64,000 bases of DNA, from assembly GCF_003171515.1 (NCBI RefSeq), contig NC_089399.1, positions 1,798,001 to 1,862,000 of the forward strand, given 5' to 3'. Numbering within the stretch: position 1 is the stretch's first letter; each line of letters opens with the position of its first letter. Shown here piece by piece: positions 30,027 to 40,632 of this stretch. This stretch comes from Pyrenophora tritici-repentis. Lineage: Eukaryota > Ascomycota > Dothideomycetes > Pleosporales > Pleosporaceae. The position numbers and the translations under genes are program-made. The notes under the pieces are model-generated. The model did not search any database. It had not been told where the DNA came from and was given only the letters and a program-made list of their open reading frames with translations.

Positions 30027-31909
30027 ATGGCTCCTGTCGGTGGTGGTGCTGCCGACTTTGAGGTGGCCGCTTTGGCTCGCCGTCAAGCGCTCGCTGGTGC
30101 TTCTGGACCCGCGGCTTTGGTGAAGAATGCGAGGGTCTTTGGTATTGCCTGCTTCGCTTGCTTGGGTGGTCTTCTCTACGGTTATAATCAGGGTGTATTT
30201 TCCGGTGTGCTTACCATGCACTCTTTCAAAGAGCGTAAGTCTTCTCCACAGCTTTGGTCAATACTACAATGCTAACGACGATTAGACATGGGCGACTACA
30301 TTGAGGACCCTGTGGCGCTCACATGGAACTCTTCCAAGCAAGGCTGGCTCGTATCTATCCTTGAACTCGGTGCCTGGTTTGGAACAATGTACTCTGGTTT
30401 CCTCGCCGAGATTCTCTCCCGTAAATACGCCATTCTCATCAACGTTGCCATCTTCATCGTCGGCGTCGTCGTCCAGTGCACTGCCTCTGCCGGTCAAGGC
30501 CACAATGCTATTCTTGGCGGTCGTTTTGTAACTGGTATGGGCGTCGGTTCGCTCTCCATGATTGTGCCCATGTACAACGCCGAAATCGCGCCTCCAGAAG
30601 TCCGCGGTGCGCTCGTCGGTCTGCAGCAGTTGAGCATCACCCTCGGAATCATGATCAGTTTCTGGATCGACTACGGCACAAACTACATTGGTGGAACGGG
30701 AGCTGGCCAAAAGGAAGCCGCATGGCTCCTCCCTCTTGCCCTCCAACTCGCCCCCGCTGTCCTCCTCGGCGTGGGCATGATCTTCATGCCCTTCTCCCCG
30801 CGTTGGCTCATCCACCACAACCGCGAAGACCAAGCCCGAACCGTGCTCGCCCGTCTCCGCAACCTGCCGTCCGACCACGAACTCATCGAGCTCGAGTACG
30901 CCGAGATCCGCGCGCAGAGTCTATTCGAGAAGAAGTCGCTGGCCGAGAACTTCCCTCACCTGCAAGACATGAGCGCGCTGTCAATCTTCAAACTACAATT
31001 CGTCGCCATTGGTAGCTTGTTCACCACTAGGGGCATGTTCAAGCGCGTCGCCATCTCCACACTTACTATGTTCTTCCAGCAATGGACCGGAATCAACGCC
31101 ATCTTGTACTATGCACCAACCATCTTCTCCGGCCTCGGTCTGTCGGGTAACTCTGTCAACTTGCTCGCTACAGGCGTCGTCGGCATCGTCATGTTCCTCG
31201 CCACCATCCCCGCTGTCATGTACGTCGACAAGCTCGGTCGTAAGCCCGTGCTCGTCAGCGGCGCCATCGGCATGGCAGCCTGCCATTTCATCATCTCCGG
31301 CATCGTCGCCAGCTTCGAGGACGACTGGCCCAACCACCAGGGCGCGGGTTGGGCAGCCTGCGTCATGGTGTGGCTGTTTGTCATTTTCTTCGGCTATTCG
31401 TGGGGACCCTGTGCGTGGATCGTCATTGCAGAGATCTGGCCCATGTCCAACCGTCCATATGGAATCGCTCTCGGCGCCTCGTCCAACTGGATGAACAACT
31501 TCATCGTTGGCCAGGTTACACCGGATATGTTGACGCATTTGCGTTATGGGACGTATATCTTCTTTGGGCTTTTTACCGCCATGGGCGCGGCGTTTATATA
31601 CTTCTTCTTCCCGGAGACAAAGGGGTTGTCTCTTGTATGTTTTCCCCTCTAAAAACCCATATCCCCTGTTTTATCAGATTGGAATGCTAACACCCTCAAC
31701 AGGAAGAAATGGACACCCTCTTCGGCTCCGTCGGTACCGCCGAGCGCGAAAAGGAGCGCTGGGCTGAGGTCCACCGCGAAGTCGGTCTTACTGACATCCT
31801 GGAGCGCTCGGGCTTGTACCATGATTCTGGTGCTGGTATGCACAAGGACAAGCCGAGTTACGACGATAACTTGGAGAAGGAGAAGCCGACGGTTCTTGAG
31901 CAGGCATAG
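30027..31909 (+). CDS. MFS sugar transporter
   Basis: Three exons (30027-30234, 30286-31634, 31703-31909; introns 51 and 68 nt) give 587 residues. Twelve membrane segments are visible, split by the central loop (residues about 250-310). Sugar-porter marks: GGLLYGYNQGVFSG in helix 1, GRFVTGMGVG, PMYNAEIAPPEVRGALVG, PFSPRWL after helix 6, QQWTGINAILYYAP in helix 7, VDKLGRKPVL and FPETKGLSLEEMD at the end, the last motif made by the third splice. It sits in the plasma membrane and probably imports hexose or a related compound by proton symport; the exact substrate cannot be told from sequence. The acidic C-tail is cytoplasmic. Confidence 0.95.
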
Positions 31910-32203
31910 GTTGAGAATTACTGGTTTTGAATGATGTGTTTATGCGCATGGTTTGGTAATGTGATACGTTGAGATGTGGGGTGGGGTTAGTTGGGAGGTT
32001 GGATGGTTTTTGTAGATATACCCTTCGCTTAGTATATGAGTGAGTGTTTTGTTTTGCCGGTATAAGTGTGTATTCAAGTTGATGTGTGCGGTATGACGTA
32101 CAGATGCCCTGTTGCTGTCACTTTGACGTTGCCAGACTGAAGAGAAGTATGCAGCGCCTCACATTACGGAGAGCTCTTTCTTGATTGATTAAATGTACCG
32201 TCC

Positions 32204-33447
32204 TCACCTCTTCACGACCCTAGTAGTCTGTCTCTTAATTCTTTCCCCAACCTTCAACGCAGGCATCTTCTCCCTAACACCAGCACCAGTCTTACTCTTC
32301 ACTCCCCTCGCCCCAGCCCCTTTCCCCCCCTCCTCCATCCCTGCACTCTGCTCCCTAATCCTCTCCGCAACCTCCTCCCACACGCCCGGCACCCCCGTCC
32401 GAACCGTATACCCCCTCCCCTCTTTAACATAAAACTTAAACCTTTGTTCATTCAACACCTCCCATACCCTCTTCCACCTCCCCTTCTCCCTCTGCCTCTC
32501 CCTCCACTCCTTCGTCTTCGGCAACTCGATATTCGCCAATCTGAACCGTGAGGGCGGGAGAGCGCGTAGTTCGTGCAGGAAAGCGGTGGTATGTTTGCGG
32601 AAGGGGAAGATGCGCAGAGTGACGAATTCGAGTTTGGTGGTGGCTGTGGGGTGGGTGCGGAGGGTGCGGGCGTGGCGCTGGAGGGCGGGGAGGGAGAGGC
32701 GGGCTGAGGGGGGATTTGAAGGAAGATTTGGTGGGTGAAGGGCGCGGTTAGGTAGGCGAGGGTTAGGGTGGGGATGGTGCCTAGGATGCCGACTGGGGGT
32801 TGTTAGGTTGGGGGTTGGAGGGGGTGGGGTTTGGTGGGTGGATGCAGGTAGTGTGAAATTGATTGGTAAGAGTGGAACAGTTGAGTATGGATGTAGAGTT
32901 TGTGGGAATATGATATGTTGGTATGAAAGCATTACAAAGAAGATAGTAAACACGCAAACAGCGTGATTCTCATGAGAAGTAAAATCTAGAGAAAGAACAT
33001 CCAGAAACACAGAAACATCTTCACATACCTAGAACAGCCTGCATCTTCCTCACATTAGGATCAGGCTGGTTTTCATTATTCCAAAGCGGTGGCACGCCAA
33101 AGACAAGCGTGGTGCCGAATTGCAAGAGAGCCATTGCTTTCCAGAAGGATATCCATGTCGTCCGTGCGTCGCCTGCATCGTAGATGAGCAGTCTGGAGGG
33201 GTATTCTAGTTTTCTTGTTAGAGAGTTGTTGTGGCTTCATTATATATTTCGTACTTCGTTCTTTGTCAGCGGCTTTTTCGGACGATTTGCCGAGCGAGCG
33301 GAGAGTTGGCGAAGTGGAAAATTTCCGAAGGCAGCGCTGGCATACGAAGTTGGTGGTGCGGGGCTGTCTGAGGGATGCAACAGAACCTCGAGCTGTAAAT
33401 AGAGGACCTCTAAATGCAGCTGCGAATGCAAATAATCGTGGTTGCAT
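32204..33447 (-). CDS. Mitochondrial membrane protein with apparent frameshift
   Basis: Exons 33447-33255, 33205-33029 and 32792-32204 (introns 49 and 236 nt, each with a CTAAC branch). The N-terminus (MQPRLFAFAAAFRGPLFTAR...) is a mitochondrial presequence ending near FSTSP. Exon 2 gives YPSRLLIYDAGDARTTWIS and a first membrane helix (MALLQFGTTLVFGVPPLW). Exon 3 gives a second helix (VGILGTIPTLTLAYLTAP), then a basic soluble domain (LRIFPFRKHTTAFLHELRAL ... RFKFYVKEGRGYTVRTGVPG). Between helix 2 and that domain the frame slips by one; one added base in the six-G run at 32708-32713 (plus strand) would restore 319 codons. I suspect an assembly error or recent mutation. Resembles fungal two-helix inner-membrane proteins of unknown function. 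Confidence 0.7.
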
Positions 33448-33830
33448 CTTGGATGAGGGTAGAGTTTGTTGGTGTTCTAGTCTGGTTGTGGGTGTTGGGC
33501 TTTGGCTCAGCTACGAGCGAGACCCTTTAGAAATATCGCTTAAAGACTATCCTCGCTGTTGGAACTATGAGCTCGGCCAATGGCAAAACCACAATGTGAA
33601 AGTAAAGTCGAGTTTTGCATTGTCGCGCTGTCACGTGTGGAGACGAGCTCGGCGGTTGTGGCAGATAAAGCCGAGGCTGGCGGCGATACCGTTAAGCAGA
33701 TGCCACGGTTCACCTCCGCAAGCTCCACTAGAATATCTGGCGCCAACATGCTTCTAGTTTGGCCCTGATTCATTCCTTTGTTGCGATTCGACTTGAAGTG
33801 ACCATCGCTCTATGTGATATATCGGCGAGC

Positions 33831-35037
33831 ATGTTCTTCGCCTTTGCGCTCCTGCCGCTTATAGCGTTTTCATCCCTCGGTGCTGCTTACCGCAACCTCA
33901 CCGACGACACGCTCAAAAACCTGCCCGGACCCGGCGATGACTTCGATATAAAGAAAGGCGCTTTGCTTGCGCCAATACTGGTCCCTAGAGTGTCTGGGAC
34001 TGAAGGCAATGCTGCTGTGCGACAGCACTTTGTAGACTTTTTCAAGTCGCAACTACCAGAATGGCGTATAGAGATGCACAACTCGACGTCGACGACACCC
34101 GTGAGCAAGGGCAAGGAAGTTCCGTTTGTCAACATAATTGCGACGCGCGATCCACCTGGTAGTATGGAGGGAGATGTTTCGCGACTGGCTTTGGTCGCGC
34201 ATTACGACAGCAAATTGACGCCAAAGGACTTCATTGGGGCGACGGATAGTGCGGCGCCATGTGCCATGATTCTTCACATTGCGCGCAGCATCGATGCGGC
34301 TTTGACCAAGAAGTGGGCAGCGACGGACAAGGGTGACTTTGAGGTGGAACACAGGGGTGTGCAGATACTCTTGTTGGATGGTGAAGAGGCTTTCCAGAGT
34401 TGGACCGACACAGACAGTCTATACGGAGCTCGGTAGGATACGGTATGTGATGATATGTAGTCAGGTGCTGATACTCTACAGAGCTCTAGCCCAGGATTGG
34501 GAGTCAACCTTCCATATGGCTTCCTCGATTTACCGTACCCCGCTAGACTCGATCGAACTCTTTCTTCTGCTCGACCTGCTGGGCTCAAAGAACCCCAGAG
34601 TGCCGTCCTACTTCAAAACCACACATTGGGCATACAAGCACATGGCAAACACAGAGGAACGTCTGCGAAAGCTGGGCTTGTTCAAGTCGGCCCCACTGCG
34701 CAAGTCCAAGATGGCAGAGGCCGAGCCTGAGAAGCGTCGCGCTGACCGACCGTTCCTGATCGATGCATACAAGGACGACTCGGCATTCATCGGCGGTTTT
34801 GTGCAGGATGACCACGTTCCCTTTATGGCTCGCGGTGTCGAAATTCTACATATGATTCCTTCGCCTTTCCCAAAGGTATGGCACACACCAGAGGACGACG
34901 GGGAGCATCTCGACTTGAACACAGTCGAGGACTGGACAAAGCTGTTCATGGCTTTCACTGCCGAGTGGATGGAGTTAGAGGGCTTCTTTGACGTCAAAAC
35001 AGCAAAGAGAGAGGATACCGAGAAATCGGAACTGTAA
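33831..35037 (+). CDS. Glutaminyl-peptide cyclotransferase-like M28 protein
   Basis: Exons 33831-34432 and 34482-35037 (49-nt intron) give 385 residues. The ATG at MFFAFALLPLIAFSSLGAA supplies a signal peptide, so the enzyme is secretory. The zinc site is visible: Asp in GATDSAAPC, Glu in LLLDGEEAF and His in VWHTPEDD, together with the family block WTDTDSLYGAR joined by the splice to ALAQDW. It converts N-terminal Gln of peptides to pyroglutamate; in fungi such proteins are secretory-pathway enzymes. The aminopeptidase relatives carry two zinc ions, and the QC type fits better here because of the DSLYG and EEAF motifs. Confidence 0.9.
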
Positions 35038-35477
35038 GCAGCTCCGCACGTATTGACTGTCTGTAGGTTAACCTGTCTTAGTGAGATACCCTAGAGTCGC
35101 TACAAATCAACTTTTTCATGTTTAAACTTGCCTCATGTAGTGCTAAATGACGTTTTCGGTGTTTCAAGCGCATGCTATACTTGCGTGAGACAAAGGCTGT
35201 TGTGACCACAAAGCGCCCAAGTACATGTCTTTGAATCGCATCCTCAAAGACACGGGCTTGGCAAGTGAGATAGTTTCGCACTCGATACGCAGCCTCCTCA
35301 ACCCTCGCCGACAGTGATAGGTCATCCCAGACCATTCAGACGTCTTAAACATTACTTCCCATAGCTAACTACAAATCATACTGATCAAGCAAATCGGCAG
35401 CAAGCACGCCCAAAGGCAAACCAAAGAGGCACAGTCCGGACCTGTACCATGACTCCTCTTCATCCGCGGGATCAAGC

Positions 35478-37565
35478 ATGGCTCCACAAGCAGTTGCTCA
35501 CAGACGGGGCGGCACACACAAAGTCAAGGATCAGGATAGAACAGATTCCATTTACGACACGTACAACTACAAGGAGCTACTCGACGCGGCCAAAGAGCGA
35601 GGAATCTACCGCAAAGACATGAAAAAGGGAGAAATGGCATGGGCGCTGAAGCGAAATGACGACGAGAAGAGAAGAGCCCAGCACCAAGCTCGGATCCATT
35701 ATCAAAAAAGGCAGCAGCAAGCGCGAAAAGAGCAAGAAAAGAAAGAAGCCGAACTCCAAGCCCTCATCGCCGCCAAACACAAGCGCCGGCTCGAAAGGAT
35801 GCAAAAAAGAGACCGCGACGAAAGCGTCAGCGATGACACGCCCAGCGAAAACGAAGACGAAGCAGAACCCCCCGAAAACGGCAGCGACGTCGTAGGTCAA
35901 GCCCTCAGCGACGAATCCTGGGATTCTACCTCTACAGAATCCTCCACCTACTCTACCTCCCACGTCCCTACCCACGACTGCAAACTCCGTCTCTTCGAAT
36001 GGCTATACGACACCCTGCCACGTCCCGACCCTCCTCCCGCAAAAACACTCATCGACCTCGCCAGACTACCAAACCCAGCACCCGCTCCCGTTCACTACGC
36101 CCCCCTCAAACTAACAACCATGCACACGCGGCAGAAACTCATCTTACCCGGTTCCAAATACCCCGCCTCTGTAGCCCCAAACTACGTCCCTATCCTCCCT
36201 CCTGAAACACGTTCTTCAGCACACTCGCATCAGCAACAGCACCGTCTCCACGGCCTCTTGCGCAACGCAGTCGTAGAAACCGGCGCGTTTTGGGCGTCCA
36301 AAACAGTCGTGCAGGGCCGTACCGGCCGCATGTACTTCCACCTCGGCGCGCGGAACGAGGCTAAATCCCTCGCGGACACGTATGCAAAGTGGGCCTTGGA
36401 GAACCGTCGACTCCTGCGTGTGGGCGTTGGTGCGGGTCAAGCTGGTGGTGGTATCGTGGGTAAAGACGAGAGAACGTGGCGGCACGAAGAGAGGCGACGC
36501 AATAAGATAAGAAAAACTGCAGAGGTGTATGAGAGTTCCAGGTATAGGCCTGTTGCCATGTGTTTTTTACCCGCTTATTTGGATTTTGGGGAGCCGAAGA
36601 CGTCGTCGTGGGTGGGGGAGAGGAGGGGGAGGACGCTGCAGAATTTGAGGTTTGTGAGGTTTGGGGAGTGTGATGTGCCGCATTATTATTTTTGGGTTAG
36701 GAAGGGTGAGGGGGGTTGTGAGGGGGGGTTGGGGTTGGGGTTGGGGATGGTGGAGGAGGAGGAAGAAGAAGAAGAAGAAGAAGAAGAGGAAGATCTCATA
36801 TACGAAAACCTCGCTGCGTCCAACGACGACGATTCCAGCTCCAGCTCCACCAGCACCAAAGCCCTACACCGCCGCCCCAGCACCATCCACTTACATCCAC
36901 GAAACGACAACTACACAGCTGTGCAGAAATGGCTAGAAGAAATAAGCTCCTCCTCTTCCCCTTCATCCCGCGCCTCAACTCAACACCTCTTCTCCTTCCT
37001 AAACGCCTACCCCAGCACCGCGTCATCCGCCTCCACCACCTCCTCCGAAAAAGCCAACCGCTCAACACGACCAACCTGCCCCTTCTGCAGTCTACACTGG
37101 AGAACCATGACTGCAGACGACCAAGCCGCACACATGCTATCCCACAGCGCAAGTTTACCGCATACAACACTCCATACGCATATCTCACACCCACCACACT
37201 ACTACATTGCCGAGCTAACTACATCCAGCGAGGATGACGACGATAATGGCGAGGCAGGGAGGGAGGCAGATGTTGATGCGCCGAGTGTACCACGGCGGCG
37301 TTGGTGGGGTAAGGAAGCTTTGTCGGTGAGGAGGGCACAGGAGGAGGGGATGGAGATGGAGATGGAGAGACGGGTTAACACAGCGGGTTTGCGGTCGAGG
37401 AGAACCAGCAGCTTGGAGAGTTTGGGGGTGGGTGGTGATGTATCAGGGTTTGTATATCCTGCATCATCTCTACTGCGTTCAGAACAGCTAGGAACGTATA
37501 CGACACTGCTGCCACTTCCTCTGGTGTTTCGAAACGACAGGAAAAGGAAAAGGGAAGTTAGGTGA
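35478..37565 (+). CDS. Large low-complexity nuclear-type protein, SAP-like start
   Basis: Intronless frame of 695 residues. Residues about 25-60 (YNYKELLDAAKERGIYRKDM...) resemble a SAP-type helix-turn-helix, followed by a basic coiled coil (about 60-115, HQARIHYQKRQQQARKEQEK). The middle has a folded-looking part (about 250-400). A run of 13 Glu (GAA/GAG repeat near 36757-36790) and Ser-rich stretches follow. Near residue 535 a CPFC ... HMLSH pair forms a possible C2H2 site. The end is Lys/Arg-rich. Nuclear or nucleic-acid-associated function is inference. The stop is a single TGA; the same frame stays open for 125 more codons in a repeat that duplicates this very C-terminus (see 37536-37943). 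Confidence 0.75.
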   Translation: MAPQAVAHRRGGTHKVKDQDRTDSIYDTYNYKELLDAAKERGIYRKDMKKGEMAWALKRNDDEKRRAQHQARIHYQKRQQQARKEQEKKEAELQALIAAKHKRRLERMQKRDRDESVSDDTPSENEDEAEPPENGSDVVGQALSDESWDSTSTESSTYSTSHVPTHDCKLRLFEWLYDTLPRPDPPPAKTLIDLARLPNPAPAPVHYAPLKLTTMHTRQKLILPGSKYPASVAPNYVPILPPETRSSAHSHQQQHRLHGLLRNAVVETGAFWASKTVVQGRTGRMYFHLGARNEAKSLADTYAKWALENRRLLRVGVGAGQAGGGIVGKDERTWRHEERRRNKIRKTAEVYESSRYRPVAMCFLPAYLDFGEPKTSSWVGERRGRTLQNLRFVRFGECDVPHYYFWVRKGEGGCEGGLGLGLGMVEEEEEEEEEEEEEDLIYENLAASNDDDSSSSSTSTKALHRRPSTIHLHPRNDNYTAVQKWLEEISSSSSPSSRASTQHLFSFLNAYPSTASSASTTSSEKANRSTRPTCPFCSLHWRTMTADDQAAHMLSHSASLPHTTLHTHISHPPHYYIAELTTSSEDDDDNGEAGREADVDAPSVPRRRWWGKEALSVRRAQEEGMEMEMERRVNTAGLRSRRTSSLESLGVGGDVSGFVYPASSLLRSEQLGTYTTLLPLPLVFRNDRKRKREVR

Positions 37566-37943
37566 GCGGAGCCGGCGATTAGTGATATGCATCTACCGCC
37601 ACTTGAGTGGAAGAAGATGGAAAGGAAGAGGGACACGGAGACGGGGGGACCATTTAATGTGTTGGAGGCAGTGCAGGAGCAGCGTCCGTATAAGAGGCAG
37701 AAGGCGGGACCGTTTGATGCGTCGGAGGTCTATCAAGACAAGAAAAGGAAAAGGAAAATCGAGCAGCCGTCACAAGCTCTTAGTGACACGAATCTACCAC
37801 CGCTACCACCATTCCAGAGGAAGAGGAAAGAACTGTTGGATACATCAGAGGCAGTGCAGGAGCGGCGTCCGTATAAGATGGAGACGGGGTCACGGCTTGT
37901 TGTATCAGAGTCAAAGCGGGAGCGGCGGCTTCCGTGTATATGA
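37536..37943 (+). repeat. 201-bp tandem duplication forming an in-frame tail
   Basis: Copy A (37536-37736) starts in the last codons of the 695-residue gene (DRKRKREVR); copy B starts at 37737 (DKKRKRKIEQ), 201 bp or exactly 67 codons later. Shared peptide: SD.xLPPL ... EAVQEQRPYK / EAVQERRPYK. The only stop between the gene and the end of the tail at 37943 is TGA 37563-37565, which corresponds to CAG (37764-37766) in copy B. The tail is therefore either a former C-terminus or a readthrough extension. Confidence 0.75.
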
Positions 37944-39865
37944 CAGAGGTTAGATATAACTGAGACATATGTTGGGAGTCCATGGATTACTAGACGGGTG
38001 TTTAGCGGGGATGGAGATGATGAAGATGGTGGTGGGGAGTCAAGGGCTTTTGCACGGAAACGTGGTAAGGATGGGGAAGAAGACGGAGGGGAAGATGGAG
38101 GAAAGATGTGGAGTGCATGTGTCGTTTCGTAGTTGTGGGATTGAGGTTTTGAGCTGGGGAAGGGGTTGTGTGAAGGGGAAAGGGTTGTTTGTGGTGGTAT
38201 TGGATAGGGATGTTATAGAGATATCTCAAGATATGCCACATAAAGGAAGCATCAGCAAAACCCAGGCACCTACGCTAAATATACAAAGCCACTTCGCCGA
38301 GGTTCCCCCGCACCGTGCCGTCCACCCACGCGTCTCGTTGTTGAAGACAAGTCAAGCTTCTCATTTCGTCCAAGAAGAAGATAGCGGCGTCAATAGCTCG
38401 GGAACCTTCTGAGCAGACCTGCGGATTTCACAAAGACAATTTACGACATACTACGTAGAGGAAAAGAATGGATCGCGTCACGCGTGTTATCGTTTCGTAA
38501 TCGAAGGCTGAGGTTCAGGAACTGCGGTTGTGTTGACTGGGGGAATACATAGATGGAGAGTTGTAACATCGAGGATTAAACTCGTACCGAATTGGGGGAC
38601 CTCGTGAATGGTTGATTTAACGGTCTTTGGTGATGATGTTGGCTTACGCGTGTGATGGCATGAGGATAGCGTTTGGGAGGATGGATGACAATGCTCTTTG
38701 ATCTACACTTGATGACTTTATGTTTTGACACGAGTTGAACTATTCTTTTTTTGTTTTTAGGCCGTCGAGAAGGTGAAAGACGTCTGGTTGTTCCCTTTGA
38801 TCTGGGGCAGGGTGGGGAAAATAATCTTAATCACGTCTATCCTGACATTCCGTCTGTGTACTGAAGCCTCCATCGCTAACCAAATAATGATCATCTGAAG
38901 TATTATTAGAACAGGTAAGACTATTCAATTCCTTGTCGTTTTCTACGATCCAATCGTACTGGTTTTCGAATGGGGAAATGGGGAAACGTGGTGCGTGCTT
39001 TGGTATCGGCAAAACAAAATGGCCAATCTAAGCAAAATCATCATCAATCTCACCTCTCCTATCCCCTCACTCACATGACCGGCCAGCCAGCTCACCACGG
39101 CGTGACGGGTCCTCCCCTTCCAACAAACTTCCAATATTGTACATGCAGTCTAACGTAACGCAACATGGACATGTGTAGCTTTCCAGTGGATACATGCATC
39201 GTATTGAGGCTCAAGCTCAATACCGATACTACCCATTTACGCCTCAACGTCACCAGCCCACTGCGTGATCAACCTCGTTCTTTACTAGATCGTCCCAACA
39301 CCACACCAACTCCAGGATTTTGTGGATAATCGCTCGTGTTGCAAAGTTCAAAAGCTCGTAGCGTGCCGGACGACCGCTTTTTCGTTACTAATAGGGTTGG
39401 TGGGCCATTACGCTGGGACCCGCCAAGTCTCACACCGAAAGGGCCGAGGTAGCGTCCGATGGTGGTGCGGGTTCCACGGCGTCTGTTTTCTCGGGGTCAG
39501 ACGTGCAGTGTAGCTTTCTGTCGTTCAGCTCTTGGTTTATTTCCATCTTGCACGCTGTGAAAAAGGATGGAAAGGTCAATAGCTCGAGAATCTAGCCATC
39601 GGACGACTCGCAAAGTCTGGTACGCCACCACGCCGTCCAATTAGCAGATGCTTCTCGCCACGATGAGGTGCGCCAAGTCTCGTATACCGGCCACGAAGGT
39701 ATCGAGATCGACGTGGTTACGAGCGGCGGAGCATCTAAATTTAGTGGACAATGGCAGGGATACCGACGATGCGTCGGTGATTTCACCGTTATGCATCCGT
39801 GCGGGAGATGACATCGGTCCTTTTCCTTCGTGTTGTTTGTACACGGGCTTGATGTGAAAATGGGG
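37944..39865. other. Gene-free stretch
   Basis: A plus-strand frame at 37969-38412 lacks any domain and reads as chance. The rest holds only short frames and the promoter side of the gene at 39988. Confidence 0.4.
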
Positions 39866-39872
39866 TATATAG
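39866..39872 (+). promoter_or_regulatory. TATA box of the PhiA-like gene
   Basis: TATATAG lies about 120 bp before the ATG at 39988; the leader between is CA-rich, as in strongly expressed fungal genes. Confidence 0.4.
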
Positions 39873-39987
39873 TGACTGTGGGATCTGACTGAATCAAGGG
39901 GCATCACATCAACTCACTCCATCAATCCATCAACACATAATACCTAATACCCATTTTACCAACTTTCCAAACAATCCATCACTCAAG

Positions 39988-40632
39988 ATGAAATTCACCA
40001 CCTCCGCCGTCCTTGCCTCCACCCTGGCCCTTGCCTCGGCGCGCGCCTGCCCTTCACCCCAGCCTCAGGCAGGAGAAGAAGGCCTCGACCCCAAGGCCTT
40101 CGGTGTCTTCCGCCTCTTCGCCATCATCATCGATGGCCCATACAGCCAAAACTCCACCGTCCAATTCTGGAAGAACGGCCTCTCCATAAACGTCAAGCAA
40201 GATGGCACTTGCCGGGACCCCAGCATCAACTACGCTTCCTTCAGCATCGCCGCCTCCGACGCCGACTACCAGCCAGGCGGTCTATTCCTCTACGGTGCCA
40301 ACCCACCCATCCAAGCCTTTGTCGACCGCTCCGGAATGGGCCAGGGCATTCTCAAATTTAGCGAAGGTGTCAACCCGTCAACCCCCAGGAACGGCGAGCG
40401 CGCCCCTTGGGTCATCACAAAGGACCATACGCTCATGTTTGACAACGGCAACGGCGCTACTGGCTTCCAGGCCTGCACACAAGACCAAGGAAAGACATTC
40501 CAGGTCTGGTTGCAGGGTGTTGACCGCCCTGCTGGTCTCGAGGACTGCCACAAGTTCACTGCGCAGGTCTGGCCTGTGGATACTTCCGAGGCTGAGAACC
40601 CCAACCAGTGCACCTACACCTACACCCAGTAA
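39988..40632 (+). CDS. Secreted protein, PhiA cell-wall family-like (214 aa)
   Basis: Intronless frame. Residues 1-20 are a clear signal peptide (MKFTTSAVLASTLALASARA). The mature protein has no further membrane segment and a few Cys (CPSP, GTCRDPS, QACTQ, EDCHK, QCTYT). The pattern FGVFRL at the start, GGLFLYGANPP in the middle and GATGFQACTQDQGKTFQVWLQG near the end resembles the PhiA-type wall proteins of filamentous fungi, which have similar length (about 180-210). Codon use is strongly C-ending, typical of high expression. A role in the wall or at the hyphal surface is likely; the PhiA link is by pattern only. Confidence 0.7.
   Translation: MKFTTSAVLASTLALASARACPSPQPQAGEEGLDPKAFGVFRLFAIIIDGPYSQNSTVQFWKNGLSINVKQDGTCRDPSINYASFSIAASDADYQPGGLFLYGANPPIQAFVDRSGMGQGILKFSEGVNPSTPRNGERAPWVITKDHTLMFDNGNGATGFQACTQDQGKTFQVWLQGVDRPAGLEDCHKFTAQVWPVDTSEAENPNQCTYTYTQ

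Noticed and set aside
30282..31538. Long antisense frames opposite the sugar transporter
   Set aside because: They are shadows of a C/G-ending codon pattern on the coding strand and carry no domain.
36796..37197. Antisense frame opposite the large low-complexity gene
   Set aside because: Shadow frame caused by Ser/Glu codon runs; no independent support.
37969..38412. 147-codon plus-strand frame after the repeat tail
   Set aside because: Met/Gly-rich with no motif or splice logic; probably chance in G-rich DNA.
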